Shown: piece after piece, positions 27,234 to 37,495 of the stretch | Position numbering within the stretch: the first letter of the stretch is position 1 | How the letters are laid out: every line of letters begins with the position of its first letter | Source: Bordetella parapertussis | GTDB taxonomy: Bacteria > Pseudomonadota > Gammaproteobacteria > Burkholderiales > Burkholderiaceae_B | DNA length: 64,000 nt | Reading direction: 5' to 3' | Assembly (NCBI GenBank): GCA_945911685.1 | Contig: CAMEAW010000001.1 | Span: forward strand, 8,623 to 72,622 | Program-made: the position numbers and the translations under genes | The notes under the pieces: generated by a model | The model's database searches: none | What the model was told of the DNA's origin: nothing | Seen by the model: the letters and a program-made list of their open reading frames with translations, nothing else

Positions 27234-28133
27234 CTATTCGGCCTCAGTGCCCGAGCGGGGCATGCGGTTCCAGTCAAGTTTGCGGCGTAGGGTCGAGAAA
27301 AAACTGTAGCCTGCGGGATGTAAAAATCGAATGTGATGCGGGGCACGCTGCACCACAATCCGATCGCTGGGCATCAGGTCAGACCAAGTTTGCATATCAA
27401 AGTGCACGCTTGCCCCCCCTTCGCTGCGGCCCATCGCAGTCAGCGTCATGTTTAACACCCCGTTAGCCGGGATCACAATCGGACGATTTGAAAGTGTTTG
27501 CGGCGCAACGGGCACTAAGACCATGGCGCTGACCTCAGGGTGCAAAATTGGGCCAGCCGACGACAAAGCATAGGCGGTTGACCCCGTTGGGGTCGCCACA
27601 ATCAGGCCATCTGCCCGCTGGGTGTACATGTAGGTGCCGTTTACCTCAACGCGCACTTCAATCATGCCACCGCGCCCCGAGCGGTTTAACACCACGTCAT
27701 TCAGCGCGGTTGCCGCAAACATTTGCTCGGTGCCGCGCCAAACGGTGGCGCTTAGCAGCATGCGCGTCTCGGTTTCGTAGCGGCCTTGCAATAAATCGGT
27801 GAGCGCTTCAGTCGAATGTTGCAGAGGGATATCAGTGATAAAGCCTAAGCGTCCGTGATTGATCCCGACCACAGGCACGTCAAAGGGCGCCAAATGGCGA
27901 GCTGCCCCCAACATAGTGCCGTCGCCACCCATCACAATGGCAAGGTTGGCTTGTTGTCCAATTTCGGCAAAGCTGGCGGCTGGGTATTCGGTCAAACCTG
28001 TTTGCCGCGCGGTATCCGCCTCGACTAAGACCTGAGAGCCTTCTTTGGCCAACAGCGTTGCCAGAGCGCGCAGGGGAGCGTGCAGGCCTGAATCCTGATA
28101 ACGACCAACAAGAGCAATAATAGGGAAATGCAT
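27234..28133 (-). CDS. nadK: NAD kinase
   Basis: Phosphorylates NAD to NADP using ATP or polyphosphate. The 299-residue product contains the kinase motif VMGGDGTMLGAAR (GGDG), GINHGRLGFITDI, and GRADGLIVATPTGSTAYALSSAGP (seen as QRADGLIVATPTGSTAY). The chosen ATG at 28133 gives MHFPIIALVGRY; an ATG three codons earlier is also possible. It is the first gene of nadK-recN and is divergent to hrcA, with about 50-60 bases between the starts. Confidence 0.97.
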   Translation of the reverse strand: MHFPIIALVGRYQDSGLHAPLRALATLLAKEGSQVLVEADTARQTGLTEYPAASFAEIGQQANLAIVMGGDGTMLGAARHLAPFDVPVVGINHGRLGFITDIPLQHSTEALTDLLQGRYETETRMLLSATVWRGTEQMFAATALNDVVLNRSGRGGMIEVRVEVNGTYMYTQRADGLIVATPTGSTAYALSSAGPILHPEVSAMVLVPVAPQTLSNRPIVIPANGVLNMTLTAMGRSEGGASVHFDMQTWSDLMPSDRIVVQRAPHHIRFLHPAGYSFFSTLRRKLDWNRMPRSGTEAE

Positions 28134-28193
28134 AGGTTTCATAATCTGCGAGAATCTGCTCGATTATAGGGTCGACAAAGGTAAAATAGGGCA

Positions 28194-29213
28194 ATGATGG
28201 ATGATCGTGCGCGCGCGCTGCTCAAAGCGCTTATTGAACGTTATATCGGCGATGGCCAACCGGTCGGCTCGCGCACGCTCTCAAAAATGTTTGAATTATC
28301 GCCGGCGACCATTCGCAACGTGATGGCCGACCTCGAAGAGCTCGGCCTGATCCACAGCCCCCATACTTCGGCGGGTCGTATTCCAACGCCGCGTGGCTAC
28401 CGGGTGTTTGTCGACACCATGCTCACGGCTCAACCGGTTGATTTGCATCCGGTCTCGACCGTGCCCGACTTGCAAACAGGCTCTGACCCGTCGCGTGCCG
28501 TGCAGGCTGCGGCCTCGATGCTGTCAAGCTTGAGTCAGTTTGCCGGGGTGGTCCTGTCGCCGCGCCGGGCGCAAATGTTTCATCAGATTGAGTTCATTCG
28601 GCTCTCTGAAAAACGTATTTTGTTGATTATTGTGACGCCCGATGGCGATGTGCAAAACCGTATTTTGCTGACGCCGCGCGACTATACCGCCACCTCGTTA
28701 ATTGAAGCGGCTAACTTCTTTAATCATAATTTTGCGGGCAAGTCGTTTGCTGCTGTTCGGCAAACGCTGGCGCATGATTTGGCGCGCCTGCAAATTGACA
28801 TGTCGCGCCTGATGCAAGCCGCCGTTGAGGCCGGTGCGCAAGCCGCTGACGAAGTTGAAACCGTGGTGATTTCGGGTGAACGAAAATTACTCGATGTCAA
28901 CGAACTGGCGTCTGATATGGATCGTTTGCGCAAGACATTTTCAATGTTTGAGAAAAAAACCGAGTTGTTGCAATTGCTTGAAGTATCGAGCCAAGCCCAA
29001 GGTGTGCAGATTTATATCGGTGGCGATTCGCAGCTGGTCCCAACCGAAGATTTATCTGTTGTCACGGCGCCTTACACTATTGACGGTCATGTCATCGGCA
29101 CGCTTGGCGTGATTGGCCCCACACGCATGGCGTACGAGCGTGTGATCCCGATTGTCGATATCACGGCGCGTCTGCTTTCCAGCGCGCTCAGCCACCCTCC
29201 TTACGAGCGTTAA
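28194..29213 (+). CDS. hrcA: heat-inducible transcription repressor HrcA
   Basis: HrcA represses chaperone genes through CIRCE operators. The N-terminal winged helix reads [23 protein letters not shown] and [31 protein letters not shown], a family hallmark; the GAF-like and C-terminal regions include [21 protein letters not shown] and [16 protein letters not shown]. 339 residues. No CIRCE sequence (TTAGCACTC-N9-GAGTGCTAA) is visible anywhere in the cluster, so its operators are probably elsewhere, for example at groESL. hemH follows five bases downstream. Confidence 0.97.
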   Translation: MMDDRARALLKALIERYIGDGQPVGSRTLSKMFELSPATIRNVMADLEELGLIHSPHTSAGRIPTPRGYRVFVDTMLTAQPVDLHPVSTVPDLQTGSDPSRAVQAAASMLSSLSQFAGVVLSPRRAQMFHQIEFIRLSEKRILLIIVTPDGDVQNRILLTPRDYTATSLIEAANFFNHNFAGKSFAAVRQTLAHDLARLQIDMSRLMQAAVEAGAQAADEVETVVISGERKLLDVNELASDMDRLRKTFSMFEKKTELLQLLEVSSQAQGVQIYIGGDSQLVPTEDLSVVTAPYTIDGHVIGTLGVIGPTRMAYERVIPIVDITARLLSSALSHPPYER

Positions 29214-29218
29214 TAGCA

Positions 29219-30283
29219 ATGCGTTTTTGGCCTGAAACTAAGCGTGATCTGACGCAAACTCCCCGCTTTATCCCTTGGCCCAAGCCCTTTAAAACAGGCG
29301 GTGTCGGGGTCATTTTGGTCAATCTTGGTACGCCGGATGAACCGACTGCACCCGCGATCCGCAAGTATTTACGCGAGTTTTTGTCGGATCCGCGTGTGAT
29401 TGAAATCCCAAAGCTTCTGTGGTGGCCGATTTTGAATGGTCCGATCTTGATGGCACGGCCACGCAAGCTGGTGCCACGCTATAAAAGCGTCTGGATGGAG
29501 GGCGGTTCGCCCCTGATGGTATATACCCAGCGCCAAACTGAGGGGCTGCGCCAGCTATTTGCGCAGCGCGGGCTGGCCATCGAAGTTGAAACGGGCATGC
29601 GCTACGGCGAGCCTTCAATCAAAAATGCCATGTTGCGTTTGCGCGAACGGGGTTGCGAGCACCTGTTGGTGGTGCCGTTGTATCCGCAATATGCCTCAAG
29701 CACCACCGCCACGGTAGTCGACGAAGTGGCGCGTGTCGCCAGTCATATGCGCGACCAGCCCGCGCTGCGTTTTATCAAGCGGTTTCATACTGATCCAGCC
29801 TTTATTCATCCCTTGGGCGATAAGATTGCGGCGTTTTGGCAGCAACATGGCAAGCCACAAAAGCTCGTCATGAGTTTTCATGGTTTACCCAGGCAGTGCG
29901 TCGATATGGGTGATCCGTACTGCCGCGATTGCTACGAAACCGCACGAGCCTTAGCGCAATACTTGGGCTTGTCTGACGACGCCTATCAAGTGACATTTCA
30001 GAGCCGTTTTGGCCCCGCCAAATGGCTTGAACCCTACACCGAGCCAACCTTACAAAAGTTGGCCCAGCAAGGCGTGACTGAGATCGACGTGGTTTGCCCG
30101 GGCTTTTTAGCTGACTGTCTTGAAACGCTTGAAGAGATTCAGGTCGAGGTCTGCGAAACCTTTATGCACGCGGGCGGCAAGCGGTTTAGATACATCCCGG
30201 CGTTAAACGACGACCAAGCTTGGGTGACCTCGCTGGGCGATATGGTGTTGAGTCATCTGCAGGGCTGGCCGATCGAGCCCTAG
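29219..30283 (+). CDS. hemH: ferrochelatase
   Basis: Inserts Fe2+ into protoporphyrin IX, the last step of haem synthesis. The 354-residue protein shows GVILVNLGTPDEPTAPAIRKYLREFLSDPRVIEIP at the N terminus, VVPLYPQYASSTTA, MSFHGLPRQCVDMGDPYCRDCYETA (catalytic His in FHGLP), and TYQSRFGPAKWLEPYTEP-like (TFQSRFGPAKWLEPY) and CPGFLADCLETLEEI. The placement between hrcA and grpE is a known betaproteobacterial arrangement. Confidence 0.98.
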   Translation: MRFWPETKRDLTQTPRFIPWPKPFKTGGVGVILVNLGTPDEPTAPAIRKYLREFLSDPRVIEIPKLLWWPILNGPILMARPRKLVPRYKSVWMEGGSPLMVYTQRQTEGLRQLFAQRGLAIEVETGMRYGEPSIKNAMLRLRERGCEHLLVVPLYPQYASSTTATVVDEVARVASHMRDQPALRFIKRFHTDPAFIHPLGDKIAAFWQQHGKPQKLVMSFHGLPRQCVDMGDPYCRDCYETARALAQYLGLSDDAYQVTFQSRFGPAKWLEPYTEPTLQKLAQQGVTEIDVVCPGFLADCLETLEEIQVEVCETFMHAGGKRFRYIPALNDDQAWVTSLGDMVLSHLQGWPIEP

Positions 30284-30396
30284 CTGGATGCCTGTCGCCT
30301 GCCTGCCGGCGCCCTGCTGACAGATGTCCTCCGGACAGTCCGATGCCTGTTTATCCACAGCCACCATAAGCCTCAGTAAAATTTTCGTGGTTTACC

Positions 30397-30424
30397 CTTG
30401 AATTATGGGGTTCAGCCCCAATGT
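30397..30424 (+). promoter_or_regulatory. sigma-32 type promoter of grpE
   Basis: CTTGAA at 30397-30402 and CCCCAATGT at 30416-30424 are separated by 13 bases, close to the sigma-32 consensus CTTGAA-N13-15-CCCCATNT. It lies about 35 bases before the grpE start, so heat-shock sigma factor control is likely. Confidence 0.75.
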
Positions 30425-30458
30425 TTCTGAGTAATCATGCATTTTTCTGGAGAAGTAA

Positions 30459-31028
30459 ATGGCAGCTCCCCAAGACTCGACTGATGGCAACAAAGAGCAC
30501 GATCCCGCAATGGCTGAGGCGCACGCAGATGGTGCAGCTGCAGTCAACGACGAGGCGGTTGTTTTAGACCCCATCGAGCAATTACAGGCTGACCTTGCTG
30601 CCGCGCTGGCGCAGGTCGCCGAACAAAAAGATCAGGCTTTGCGTGCCCACGCCGAAATGGAAAACGTGCGTCGTCGCGCGCAAGAAGAGGTATCTAAAGC
30701 CCGCAAATTTGGTATTGAGTCGTTCGCAGAGGGCTTAGTGCCCGTTAAAGATAGCTTAGAGGCAGCCTTGGCCCAAGCCGAGCAAACCGCTGAAACCATG
30801 CGCACCGGCATTGAAGTGACCCTTAAGCAGCTAGTGAGCGCGTTCGAGCGCAATCATCTCAAAGAAATCGCACCCGAGGCTGGCGCTAAGTTTGATCCGC
30901 ATCAACACCAGGCGATTGCCACGATTCCGGCTGAACAAGCGGCGAATACCGTTGTGCAAACGCTGCAAAAGGGCTATTTGATTGCAGACCGCGTCTTGCG
31001 CCCAGCGCTGGTCACCGTCGCTGCTTAG
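30459..31028 (+). CDS. grpE: nucleotide exchange factor GrpE
   Basis: Exchange factor that releases ADP from DnaK. The 189-residue protein has an acidic disordered N terminus, a coiled coil (about residues 45-105; [37 protein letters not shown]) and the C-terminal beta domain ([43 protein letters not shown]). It has its own sigma-32-like promoter and precedes dnaK by about 320 bases that contain a second such promoter. Confidence 0.98.
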   Translation: MAAPQDSTDGNKEHDPAMAEAHADGAAAVNDEAVVLDPIEQLQADLAAALAQVAEQKDQALRAHAEMENVRRRAQEEVSKARKFGIESFAEGLVPVKDSLEAALAQAEQTAETMRTGIEVTLKQLVSAFERNHLKEIAPEAGAKFDPHQHQAIATIPAEQAANTVVQTLQKGYLIADRVLRPALVTVAA

Positions 31029-31046
31029 AACTTTTGCTCCATTGAC

Positions 31047-31106
31047 GACTGACTGACTGACTGGCTGGATCGCTCGACTTAAACAAAGGTCGCGATGCCA
31101 CGCCAG
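31047..31106 (+). other. GACT microsatellite and bulged stem in the grpE-dnaK spacer
   Basis: Four tandem GACT units (31047-31062) are followed by a stem of 13 pairs with two single-base bulges: CTGGC-TGG-ATCGC (31061-31073) against GCGAT-CCA-GCCAG (31092-31106). There is no U tract, so a transcript-processing or stabilising stem is more likely than a terminator. The rest of the 317-base grpE-dnaK spacer holds a repeated AGAAGTC and the dnaK promoter, and no gene. Confidence 0.45.
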
Positions 31107-31262
31107 CAAAATCAAGTTCGGGGCTGAGAAAAGCTTCCGGCTAGAAGTCGGTTAAGTGAAGTTAGAAGTCTAAAAAATATTGTGGCTTAGAGCCAGCGCA
31201 CTGGGATCTAGGTTTAAGAATTAAGTTTTTTAAGGTTTTGGGTAATAAAAGAGGGTTTTAGT

Positions 31263-31289
31263 CTTGAAATCGCCTAAGTCCCCCCCAAT
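31263..31289 (+). promoter_or_regulatory. sigma-32 type promoter of dnaK
   Basis: CTTGAAA at 31263-31269 and CCCCAAT at 31283-31289, separated by 13-14 bases, match the heat-shock promoter consensus. The dnaK start follows about 57 bases downstream. A second, independent heat-shock promoter therefore serves dnaK apart from the grpE one. Confidence 0.75.
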
Positions 31290-31345
31290 TACCACTCATC
31301 AAAGCAGTTCATCCTAATTCTGATTTTTTAAAAGGTAGTTTGACC

Positions 31346-33298
31346 ATGAGCAAGATTATCGGTATCGACCTTGGCACCACCAACAGCTGCGTGGCAGTGA
31401 TGGATGGCGGCAAAGTAAAAATTCTTGAAAACGCCGAGGGCACCCGCACCACGCCTTCAATCGTCGCCTACATGGAAGACGGCGAAACGCTGGTCGGCGC
31501 ACCCGCCAAGCGTCAGGCAGTGACCAATCCGACCAATACTCTGTACGCTGTTAAGCGTCTGATCGGTCGTAAATTTACAGAAAACGCTGTGCAAAAAGAC
31601 ATCAATTTGATGCCTTACAAAATCGTCAAGGCCGACAACGGCGACGCTTGGGTTGAAGCACAAGGTAAAAAACTCGCGCCCTCACAAGTTGCTGCAGACG
31701 TCTTGCGCAAAATGAAAAAGACTGCAGAAGACTTTTTAGGCGAAACCGTCACCGAGGCCGTCATTACTGTGCCAGCGTACTTTAACGACAGTCAGCGCCA
31801 GGCGACGAAAGACGCCGGCCGTATCGCTGGTTTGGACGTTAAACGCATCATCAACGAGCCAACCGCTGCGGCGCTTGCGTTCGGCATGGACAAGTCTGAA
31901 AAAGGTGATCGTAAGATCGCCGTGTTTGACTTGGGCGGTGGTACCTTCGACATCTCGATTATCGAAATCGCTGATGTCGATGGCGAAAAGCAATTTGAAG
32001 TGTTGTCGACCAACGGCGATACGTTTTTGGGTGGCGAAGACTTCGACCAACGCATCATTGAATATGTGATCGCTGAATTCAAGAAAGAGCAAGGTGTTGA
32101 TCTGTCAAAAGATGTGTTGGCCTTGCAGCGCTTAAAAGAAGCGGCTGAGAAAGCCAAGATTGAATTGTCGTCGGCTCAGCAAACTGAGATCAATTTGCCT
32201 TACATCACGGCAGACGCCTCAGGCCCCAAGCATTTGAACTTGAAGATGACACGTGCCAAGCTCGAGTCACTGGTCGAAGAGCTGATTGCACGCACGATGG
32301 AGCCTTGCAAAATTGCGATCAAAGACGCAGGCGTCAAGATCAGTGAAATTGACGATGTGATCTTGGTGGGCGGTATGACCCGTATGCCTAAGGTTCAAGA
32401 AAAGGTTAAAGAGCTGTTTGGCCGCGAGCCACGTAAAGACGTCAATCCCGATGAGGCAGTTGCGGCGGGTGCTGCGATTCAGGGTTCAGTGTTGTCGGGC
32501 GATCGTAAAGACGTGTTGCTGCTTGACGTGACACCGTTGTCGTTGGGTATCGAGACACTTGGTGGCGTGATGACCAAGATGATTACTAAGAATACGACAA
32601 TCCCAACGCGCCATTCGCAAGTGTTCTCAACGGCCGATGACAATCAGCCAGCGGTCACGATTAAAGTGTTTCAGGGCGAGCGCGAAATTGCCGCGGGTAA
32701 CAAGACTTTAGGCGAATTCAATCTTGAAGGGATCCCACCAGCTTCACGTGGTACCCCACAGATCGAAGTGACGTTTGATATTGATGCCAACGGTATCGTG
32801 CACGTGTCTGCAAAAGACAAAGGTACAGGCAAAGAAAACAAAATCACGATTCAAGCAAATTCAGGCTTAACCGAAGAAGAAATTCAACGGATGGTCAAGG
32901 ACGCGGAAGCGAACGCTGAAGAAGATCACCGTATGGCTGAGTTGGCCCTGGCTCGCAATAGTGCTGATGGTTTAGTCCACTCGACCCGCAAATCAATGAC
33001 CGAGTACGGCGATAAGTTAGACGAGGCTGATAAAACTGCGATTGAAGCGGCCTTGAAAGACGTTGAAGATGCGTTGAAAGACAACGCTGACAAGACCACT
33101 ATCGACGGCAAAGTCGAGGCCTTAGGCACTGCTTCGCAAAAGCTCGGTGAAAAGATGTATGCCGAAGCCCAAGCCGCTCAGGCGGCAGCGGGTGGTGGGG
33201 CCGATGCCTCGGGTGCAGGTGCAGCAGGTAGCAGCAAGCCAGCGGATGATAATGTCGTTGACGCTGACTTTAAAGAAGTTAAGCGCGACGCAAAATGA
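31346..33298 (+). CDS. dnaK: molecular chaperone DnaK
   Basis: Hsp70 chaperone. The 650-residue protein begins [57 protein letters not shown] and [16 protein letters not shown] are Hsp70 signatures, and the C terminus is a Gly/Ala-rich tail ending in [12 protein letters not shown], with the EEV-like acidic end replaced by a lysine. The ATG at 31346 has AAAGGT 10 bases upstream; the in-frame TTG two codons earlier is not needed. A hairpin and T-rich stretch lie between dnaK and dnaJ. Confidence 0.99.
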   Translation: MSKIIGIDLGTTNSCVAVMDGGKVKILENAEGTRTTPSIVAYMEDGETLVGAPAKRQAVTNPTNTLYAVKRLIGRKFTENAVQKDINLMPYKIVKADNGDAWVEAQGKKLAPSQVAADVLRKMKKTAEDFLGETVTEAVITVPAYFNDSQRQATKDAGRIAGLDVKRIINEPTAAALAFGMDKSEKGDRKIAVFDLGGGTFDISIIEIADVDGEKQFEVLSTNGDTFLGGEDFDQRIIEYVIAEFKKEQGVDLSKDVLALQRLKEAAEKAKIELSSAQQTEINLPYITADASGPKHLNLKMTRAKLESLVEELIARTMEPCKIAIKDAGVKISEIDDVILVGGMTRMPKVQEKVKELFGREPRKDVNPDEAVAAGAAIQGSVLSGDRKDVLLLDVTPLSLGIETLGGVMTKMITKNTTIPTRHSQVFSTADDNQPAVTIKVFQGEREIAAGNKTLGEFNLEGIPPASRGTPQIEVTFDIDANGIVHVSAKDKGTGKENKITIQANSGLTEEEIQRMVKDAEANAEEDHRMAELALARNSADGLVHSTRKSMTEYGDKLDEADKTAIEAALKDVEDALKDNADKTTIDGKVEALGTASQKLGEKMYAEAQAAQAAAGGGADASGAGAAGSSKPADDNVVDADFKEVKRDAK

Positions 33299-33320
33299 TC
33301 GCCGAGTTGTAAATCGTATT

Positions 33321-33360
33321 CGCCCGGAACGCTTTTTAGCCTTCCGGGCGTGTTGTTTTG
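33321..33360 (+). terminator. attenuator-like hairpin between dnaK and dnaJ
   Basis: CGCCCGGAA (33321-33329) and TTCCGGGCG (33342-33350) form a perfect nine-base-pair stem with a 12-base loop, followed by TGTTGTTTTG. A partial terminator here would reduce dnaJ relative to dnaK, consistent with the higher cellular need for DnaK. Efficiency cannot be judged from sequence. Confidence 0.65.
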
Positions 33361-33382
33361 ATTCACTTACTGAGCTTAAAGC

Positions 33383-34504
33383 ATGGCAAAGCGCGATTTT
33401 TACGAAACCCTTGGCGTAGCTAAAAATGCGTCAGATGATGAGCTGAAAAAAGCTTATCGCAAACTTGCGATGAAATATCATCCTGATCGCAACCCAGATA
33501 GCAAAGAAGCCGAAGAGAAATTCAAACTAGCCAAAGAGGCTTACGAGATTTTGTCTGACGACAGCAAGCGGGCGGCCTACGATCGTTATGGTCATGCGGG
33601 CGTAGATCCAAATGCGGCGGGTGCAGCGGGTGGAGCCGGCTTTGGCGATGCCTTTGGCGATATCTTCGGTGAGATTTTTGGTGGCGCACGGCGCGGCGGC
33701 GGTGGCGGTGGTCCGCAGGTTTATCGCGGTGCTGACCTCAAGTACGCGATGGACATCACCCTTGAGCAAGCGGCGAACGGCTTTGACACTGAAATTCGTG
33801 TGCCAAGCTGGGAAAACTGCGAAGTGTGTAAAGGCTCGGGTGCCAAGGTTGGTACCAAGCCTAAAACCTGCCACACCTGCGGTGGTGCCGGTGCGGTACG
33901 GATGCAGCAGGGCTTTTTTAGTGTGCAGCAAACCTGCCCGACGTGTCACGGTAACGGTAAAGAAATCACGGATCCTTGTGTGTCGTGTGATGGCGTAGGC
34001 CGCACACGTCGCAACAAAACCTTGCAGGTCAAGATCCCCGCAGGGATTGATGACAGTATGCGGATTCGCTCGTCGGGTAATGGCGAGCCGGGTATCAACG
34101 GTGGCCCTTCGGGCGACTTGTTTGTTGAGATCCACATCAAAGAGCACAAGATTTTTCAGCGCGATAACGATGACTTGCATTGTGAACTGACCATTCCTTT
34201 TACTAGCGCAGCGTTAGGCGGGGATATTCAGGTGCCGACCTTGAATGGTAAAGCTGAGATTTCGATCCCAGAGGGCACGCAGTCAGGCAAAACGTTCAGA
34301 TTGCGCGGCAAGGGTATCAAGGGTGTGCGTGCGTCTTATCCTGGCGATTTGTATTGCCATGTCGTGGTCGAAACGCCGGTGCGCTTAACCGATGAGCAAA
34401 AGGGGCTGCTGCGACAGTTTGAAGCCTCGCTTGGTGAGGGCAGTGATAAGCACTCGCCGCAAAGTAAGTCTTGGACAGACCGGGTGAAAGACTTCTTTTC
34501 TTAA
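33383..34504 (+). CDS. dnaJ: molecular chaperone DnaJ
   Basis: Hsp40 co-chaperone of DnaK. In order: J domain with the HPD motif (YHPDRNP, about residues 33-39), a Gly/Phe-rich linker ([25 protein letters not shown]), four zinc-finger repeats ([32 protein letters not shown]) and the C-terminal substrate-binding domain. 373 residues. It follows dnaK by 84 bases and is closed by a strong terminator. Confidence 0.99.
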   Translation: MAKRDFYETLGVAKNASDDELKKAYRKLAMKYHPDRNPDSKEAEEKFKLAKEAYEILSDDSKRAAYDRYGHAGVDPNAAGAAGGAGFGDAFGDIFGEIFGGARRGGGGGGPQVYRGADLKYAMDITLEQAANGFDTEIRVPSWENCEVCKGSGAKVGTKPKTCHTCGGAGAVRMQQGFFSVQQTCPTCHGNGKEITDPCVSCDGVGRTRRNKTLQVKIPAGIDDSMRIRSSGNGEPGINGGPSGDLFVEIHIKEHKIFQRDNDDLHCELTIPFTSAALGGDIQVPTLNGKAEISIPEGTQSGKTFRLRGKGIKGVRASYPGDLYCHVVVETPVRLTDEQKGLLRQFEASLGEGSDKHSPQSKSWTDRVKDFFS

Positions 34505-34531
34505 GCTCAAGCACCAGAGAACTTAGAAATT

Positions 34532-34580
34532 AAAAGCCCCCAGAAAATTGGCTCCAATGGCCAATTTTCTGGGGGCTTTT
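34532..34580. terminator. bidirectional terminator, 21-bp perfect stem
   Basis: A 21-base arm at 34532-34552 (AAAAGCCCCCAGAAAA...) is perfectly complementary to 34560-34580, with a seven-base loop TCCAATG. The ends are AAAA and TTTT on either strand, so it can stop dnaJ transcription from the left and the M16 peptidase transcript from the right. Confidence 0.9.
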
Positions 34581-34671
34581 AAACGAAACGTGTGAAGATC
34601 CCTGTTGTTCAAGGGGGAGGTTTCAAGTTTGCAAGTATCCCCGAAGTGATCCCCGGGGGCCTACCACTTGG

Positions 34672-37422
34672 TTACTTCTTTTTCTCAAAGTCACCGGCAG
34701 CGACGCTGCTGAACTGAGCTGGCTGTAGATACTTGCGTACCGCAGCGTTCAGTTGGTCAGGCGTAAGCTCTGCGATTTTTTTATCTAAGTCGGCGGCCCA
34801 GGCGAAGGTGCGTTCAGTATCCAGGTAGCTGACCCAGGCCGAGGCCAGGCTACCTTGCTGCGCACGTGCGAGTTTGCGGTAATTCAGCAGCGCAGTGATG
34901 CCGTCTTTTACTTCAGTTGCCTCAAAGCCGTCTTTGACCAAGCGATCGAGTTCTTGGCGAATCGCGTCTTGAACTTTGGTGCGATTTTCGGGGGCGAAGA
35001 TTGCGTAGACCCCCCAAGTAGCCGTGGGTTCAAAGGATGAGACCGACAAGCGGCTGCGCACGTTATAAGACAGGCCTTCTTTTTCGCGCACACGCATCCA
35101 GAGGCGTGAGGTTTCAGATGAACCTAGCAAAAAATTTGCCACGTAGAGCGCAGGGTACGCTGGGTCAGTATCCTGAAGCTTTAAGCCTAAGTTAGCGGTA
35201 TAAAAGGCATTTGCTTTATCAGGTGTTAAAGCCTGCATTTGCTCAGGCTTGACCTCGCGATGCGGGTTGCTAATTCGCGTGTAAGGTGCGCCGGCTGCCC
35301 AGGTGCTTAAGGCCTTAGTGACTGTTTGTTCAAAGCTTGCAGGATTAAAGTGCCCCACGATACCGATTGAAATCTTGCTGGCACCGTAAAACGTCTTGTG
35401 AAAATTCACCAGGTCGCTGCGTTTGAGGTTTGTGACGGCTGCCAAAGACTCTTCGAAGCTAGGCATATAACGAATATCGTCTTTTGCCCATGGGTTGTCG
35501 TGACGCGTGAGCATGCGCGAAGCAATCGCAGTGGGCTCGGTCATTGAGCTCTTTAGGCTTGTGGTGAGTTTGCTGGTGTATTCGTCGAGCTGCTCTTGCG
35601 CAAAGTTAGCGTTTTGCACGACGTCAAAGGCCAGTGCCACGAGCGCATCGATATTGGCATGTGTGGTCGATAAGCTAATCGTCAAATCAGTCCCTGAGCC
35701 CGAGATACCAATTTCGCCACCGAGCGCGTCAATACGATCACCAATTTGCTCGCGTGTCAGGGTGCTGGTGCCCTTGAGCAGGAGGTCTGCTGTCACGATC
35801 GCGTTTAAACGCTGGCCTTTCAAGGCCTCGACGCTTCCGAACTGCAAGGCGATAGTGGCATTGACCCGATCGCCTCGTGCCTCTTTTGGCAACATGGCGA
35901 GCTTGACCGAGCCCTTGGGTAATTTAAGCGTTTTGCGCTGTGTCAGGGCGTCGATGTTTGCCGGGTCTGGGTCAAAGGCTTCGGCTTGTTTGAGTTGCGT
36001 ATTACCGGTGTAGCCTGCTAGGTCTTTTTGTAAGTTAGGGATGGCCACTAAAGGCGCGCGCACTGGCTTGTCTGTGGGAATGTACTGACCCTGCGTCCGA
36101 TTAGCCTGTGTCAGGTAATTTTGTCCGACCTGCTGCGCTTGATCAAGGGTCACCGCACGAATACGATCGCGCGAAACAAACAACATTCGCCAGTCACCCA
36201 CGGCAATGGCCTCAGACAGCACCGAGCTGATTTTTTGGGCATCGCTAAACATCTGATCCCAGCTTTTGAGCCACTGGTTACGCACCCGCTCAAGCTCTTC
36301 AGGCGTAAACGGCTGCTTGGCCAGCGACTCAATTGTGGTGATGAGTGTGTCAAGTGCTTTGGCTTGATCCGTGCCCGGTTCGAGAGTTGCCCCAAACATG
36401 ACAATACCCGGCGCGTATTGATCCATCGTAAAGCCCATCACGCTCGCCGCTTGCTTGGTGGGTATCAAGGCCTTGTACAGACGACCTGAAGGGGTGTCAG
36501 CGATCATCATGCTGGCAAGATCGAGCGCTGAGAAATCGACGTGTGAGGCGGGGGGCACATGGTACATCGTTGCCACGAGCGGCGAGCCGCCAGTGCGGCG
36601 CAAGGTGATCGCACGCTCACCATCTTGTAAGGGCTCGACTGTGTATTCGGGGGGTAACTTACGTGTTGGCTTGGGGATCGTGCCGAAGGCGCTGAGCACA
36701 TCCCTTAAGGCGGCTTCTGGCTCGAATTTGCCCGCTACGATTAAGACTGCATTGTCGGGTTGATAGTGCGCGCGATAGAACGCCTGCAACTGAGCGATGT
36801 CGACATTTTCGACATCAGAGCGCGCGCCGATGGGGGTCTTGCCGTAGTTGTGCCACTGAAATGCAACCCCTAGCATTTTTTGCCAAAGCATTTGAAAGGG
36901 ATTGTTTTCACCACTTTCCATCTCGTTGCGTACCACCGTCATTTCGGTATCTAGGTCTTCGCGTTTGATCGTTGAGTTGATCATGGCATCGGCTTGCCAA
37001 CCGATATACCATTTGAGGGTCTCAGGATTGGCGGCGAAGCTTGCGTAATAGTTTGTGCGATCGGTTGAAGTCGAACCGTTGGCTTGCAAGCCGCGCTTTG
37101 AAAATTCGCCCAAGGCATTGGGGGTGTTTGGTGTGCCTTTAAAAAGCATGTGCTCAAGCAAGTGCGCCATGCCAGTTTCGCCATAATTTTCATGACGCGA
37201 ACCCACAAGGTAGGTCATATTGACGGTGGTTGTCGGCTTAGAATCATCGGGCGCCAGCAAAATGCGCAAACCGTTGGCCTCAAGCCTGTATTCGGTAATA
37301 CCCTCAACGCTCGTGATTTGCGTGATACCTGCGGGTGGGGTGAAAGCCATACTTTGGGTTGCCGCCATAAAAAAGAGAGAACCCAGTAAAGTGCATTGCA
37401 AGGCACGCGTAAACAGCCACAT
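34672..37422 (-). CDS. M16 family zinc metallopeptidase
   Basis: Periplasmic pitrilysin/M16 peptidase of 916 residues, probably degrading small peptides. A signal peptide covers about residues 1-26 (ends SMA). The inverted zinc motif HxxEH is seen as HLLEH (residues 87-91) in MAHLLEHMLFKGT, and a downstream Glu ligand lies in the TEMTVVRNEMESGEN segment. A second, inactive M16 half follows (IALQFGSVEALKGQRL... SSETSRLWMRVREKEGLSY), as in pitrilysin-like single-chain members. It converges on dnaJ. Confidence 0.93.
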   Translation of the reverse strand: MWLFTRALQCTLLGSLFFMAATQSMAFTPPAGITQITSVEGITEYRLEANGLRILLAPDDSKPTTTVNMTYLVGSRHENYGETGMAHLLEHMLFKGTPNTPNALGEFSKRGLQANGSTSTDRTNYYASFAANPETLKWYIGWQADAMINSTIKREDLDTEMTVVRNEMESGENNPFQMLWQKMLGVAFQWHNYGKTPIGARSDVENVDIAQLQAFYRAHYQPDNAVLIVAGKFEPEAALRDVLSAFGTIPKPTRKLPPEYTVEPLQDGERAITLRRTGGSPLVATMYHVPPASHVDFSALDLASMMIADTPSGRLYKALIPTKQAASVMGFTMDQYAPGIVMFGATLEPGTDQAKALDTLITTIESLAKQPFTPEELERVRNQWLKSWDQMFSDAQKISSVLSEAIAVGDWRMLFVSRDRIRAVTLDQAQQVGQNYLTQANRTQGQYIPTDKPVRAPLVAIPNLQKDLAGYTGNTQLKQAEAFDPDPANIDALTQRKTLKLPKGSVKLAMLPKEARGDRVNATIALQFGSVEALKGQRLNAIVTADLLLKGTSTLTREQIGDRIDALGGEIGISGSGTDLTISLSTTHANIDALVALAFDVVQNANFAQEQLDEYTSKLTTSLKSSMTEPTAIASRMLTRHDNPWAKDDIRYMPSFEESLAAVTNLKRSDLVNFHKTFYGASKISIGIVGHFNPASFEQTVTKALSTWAAGAPYTRISNPHREVKPEQMQALTPDKANAFYTANLGLKLQDTDPAYPALYVANFLLGSSETSRLWMRVREKEGLSYNVRSRLSVSSFEPTATWGVYAIFAPENRTKVQDAIRQELDRLVKDGFEATEVKDGITALLNYRKLARAQQGSLASAWVSYLDTERTFAWAADLDKKIAELTPDQLNAAVRKYLQPAQFSSVAAGDFEKKK

Positions 37423-37495
37423 GGGAGAAATCCAAAAAGATGTAAGTGAACCAATTTGAGCGCAATCGCCCGAAATGGTTCATTCGTGCGGCAAA

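Noticed and set aside
28134-28193. LexA box upstream of nadK-recN
   Set aside because: No CTGT-N8-ACAG-like sequence is present in the short nadK-hrcA gap.
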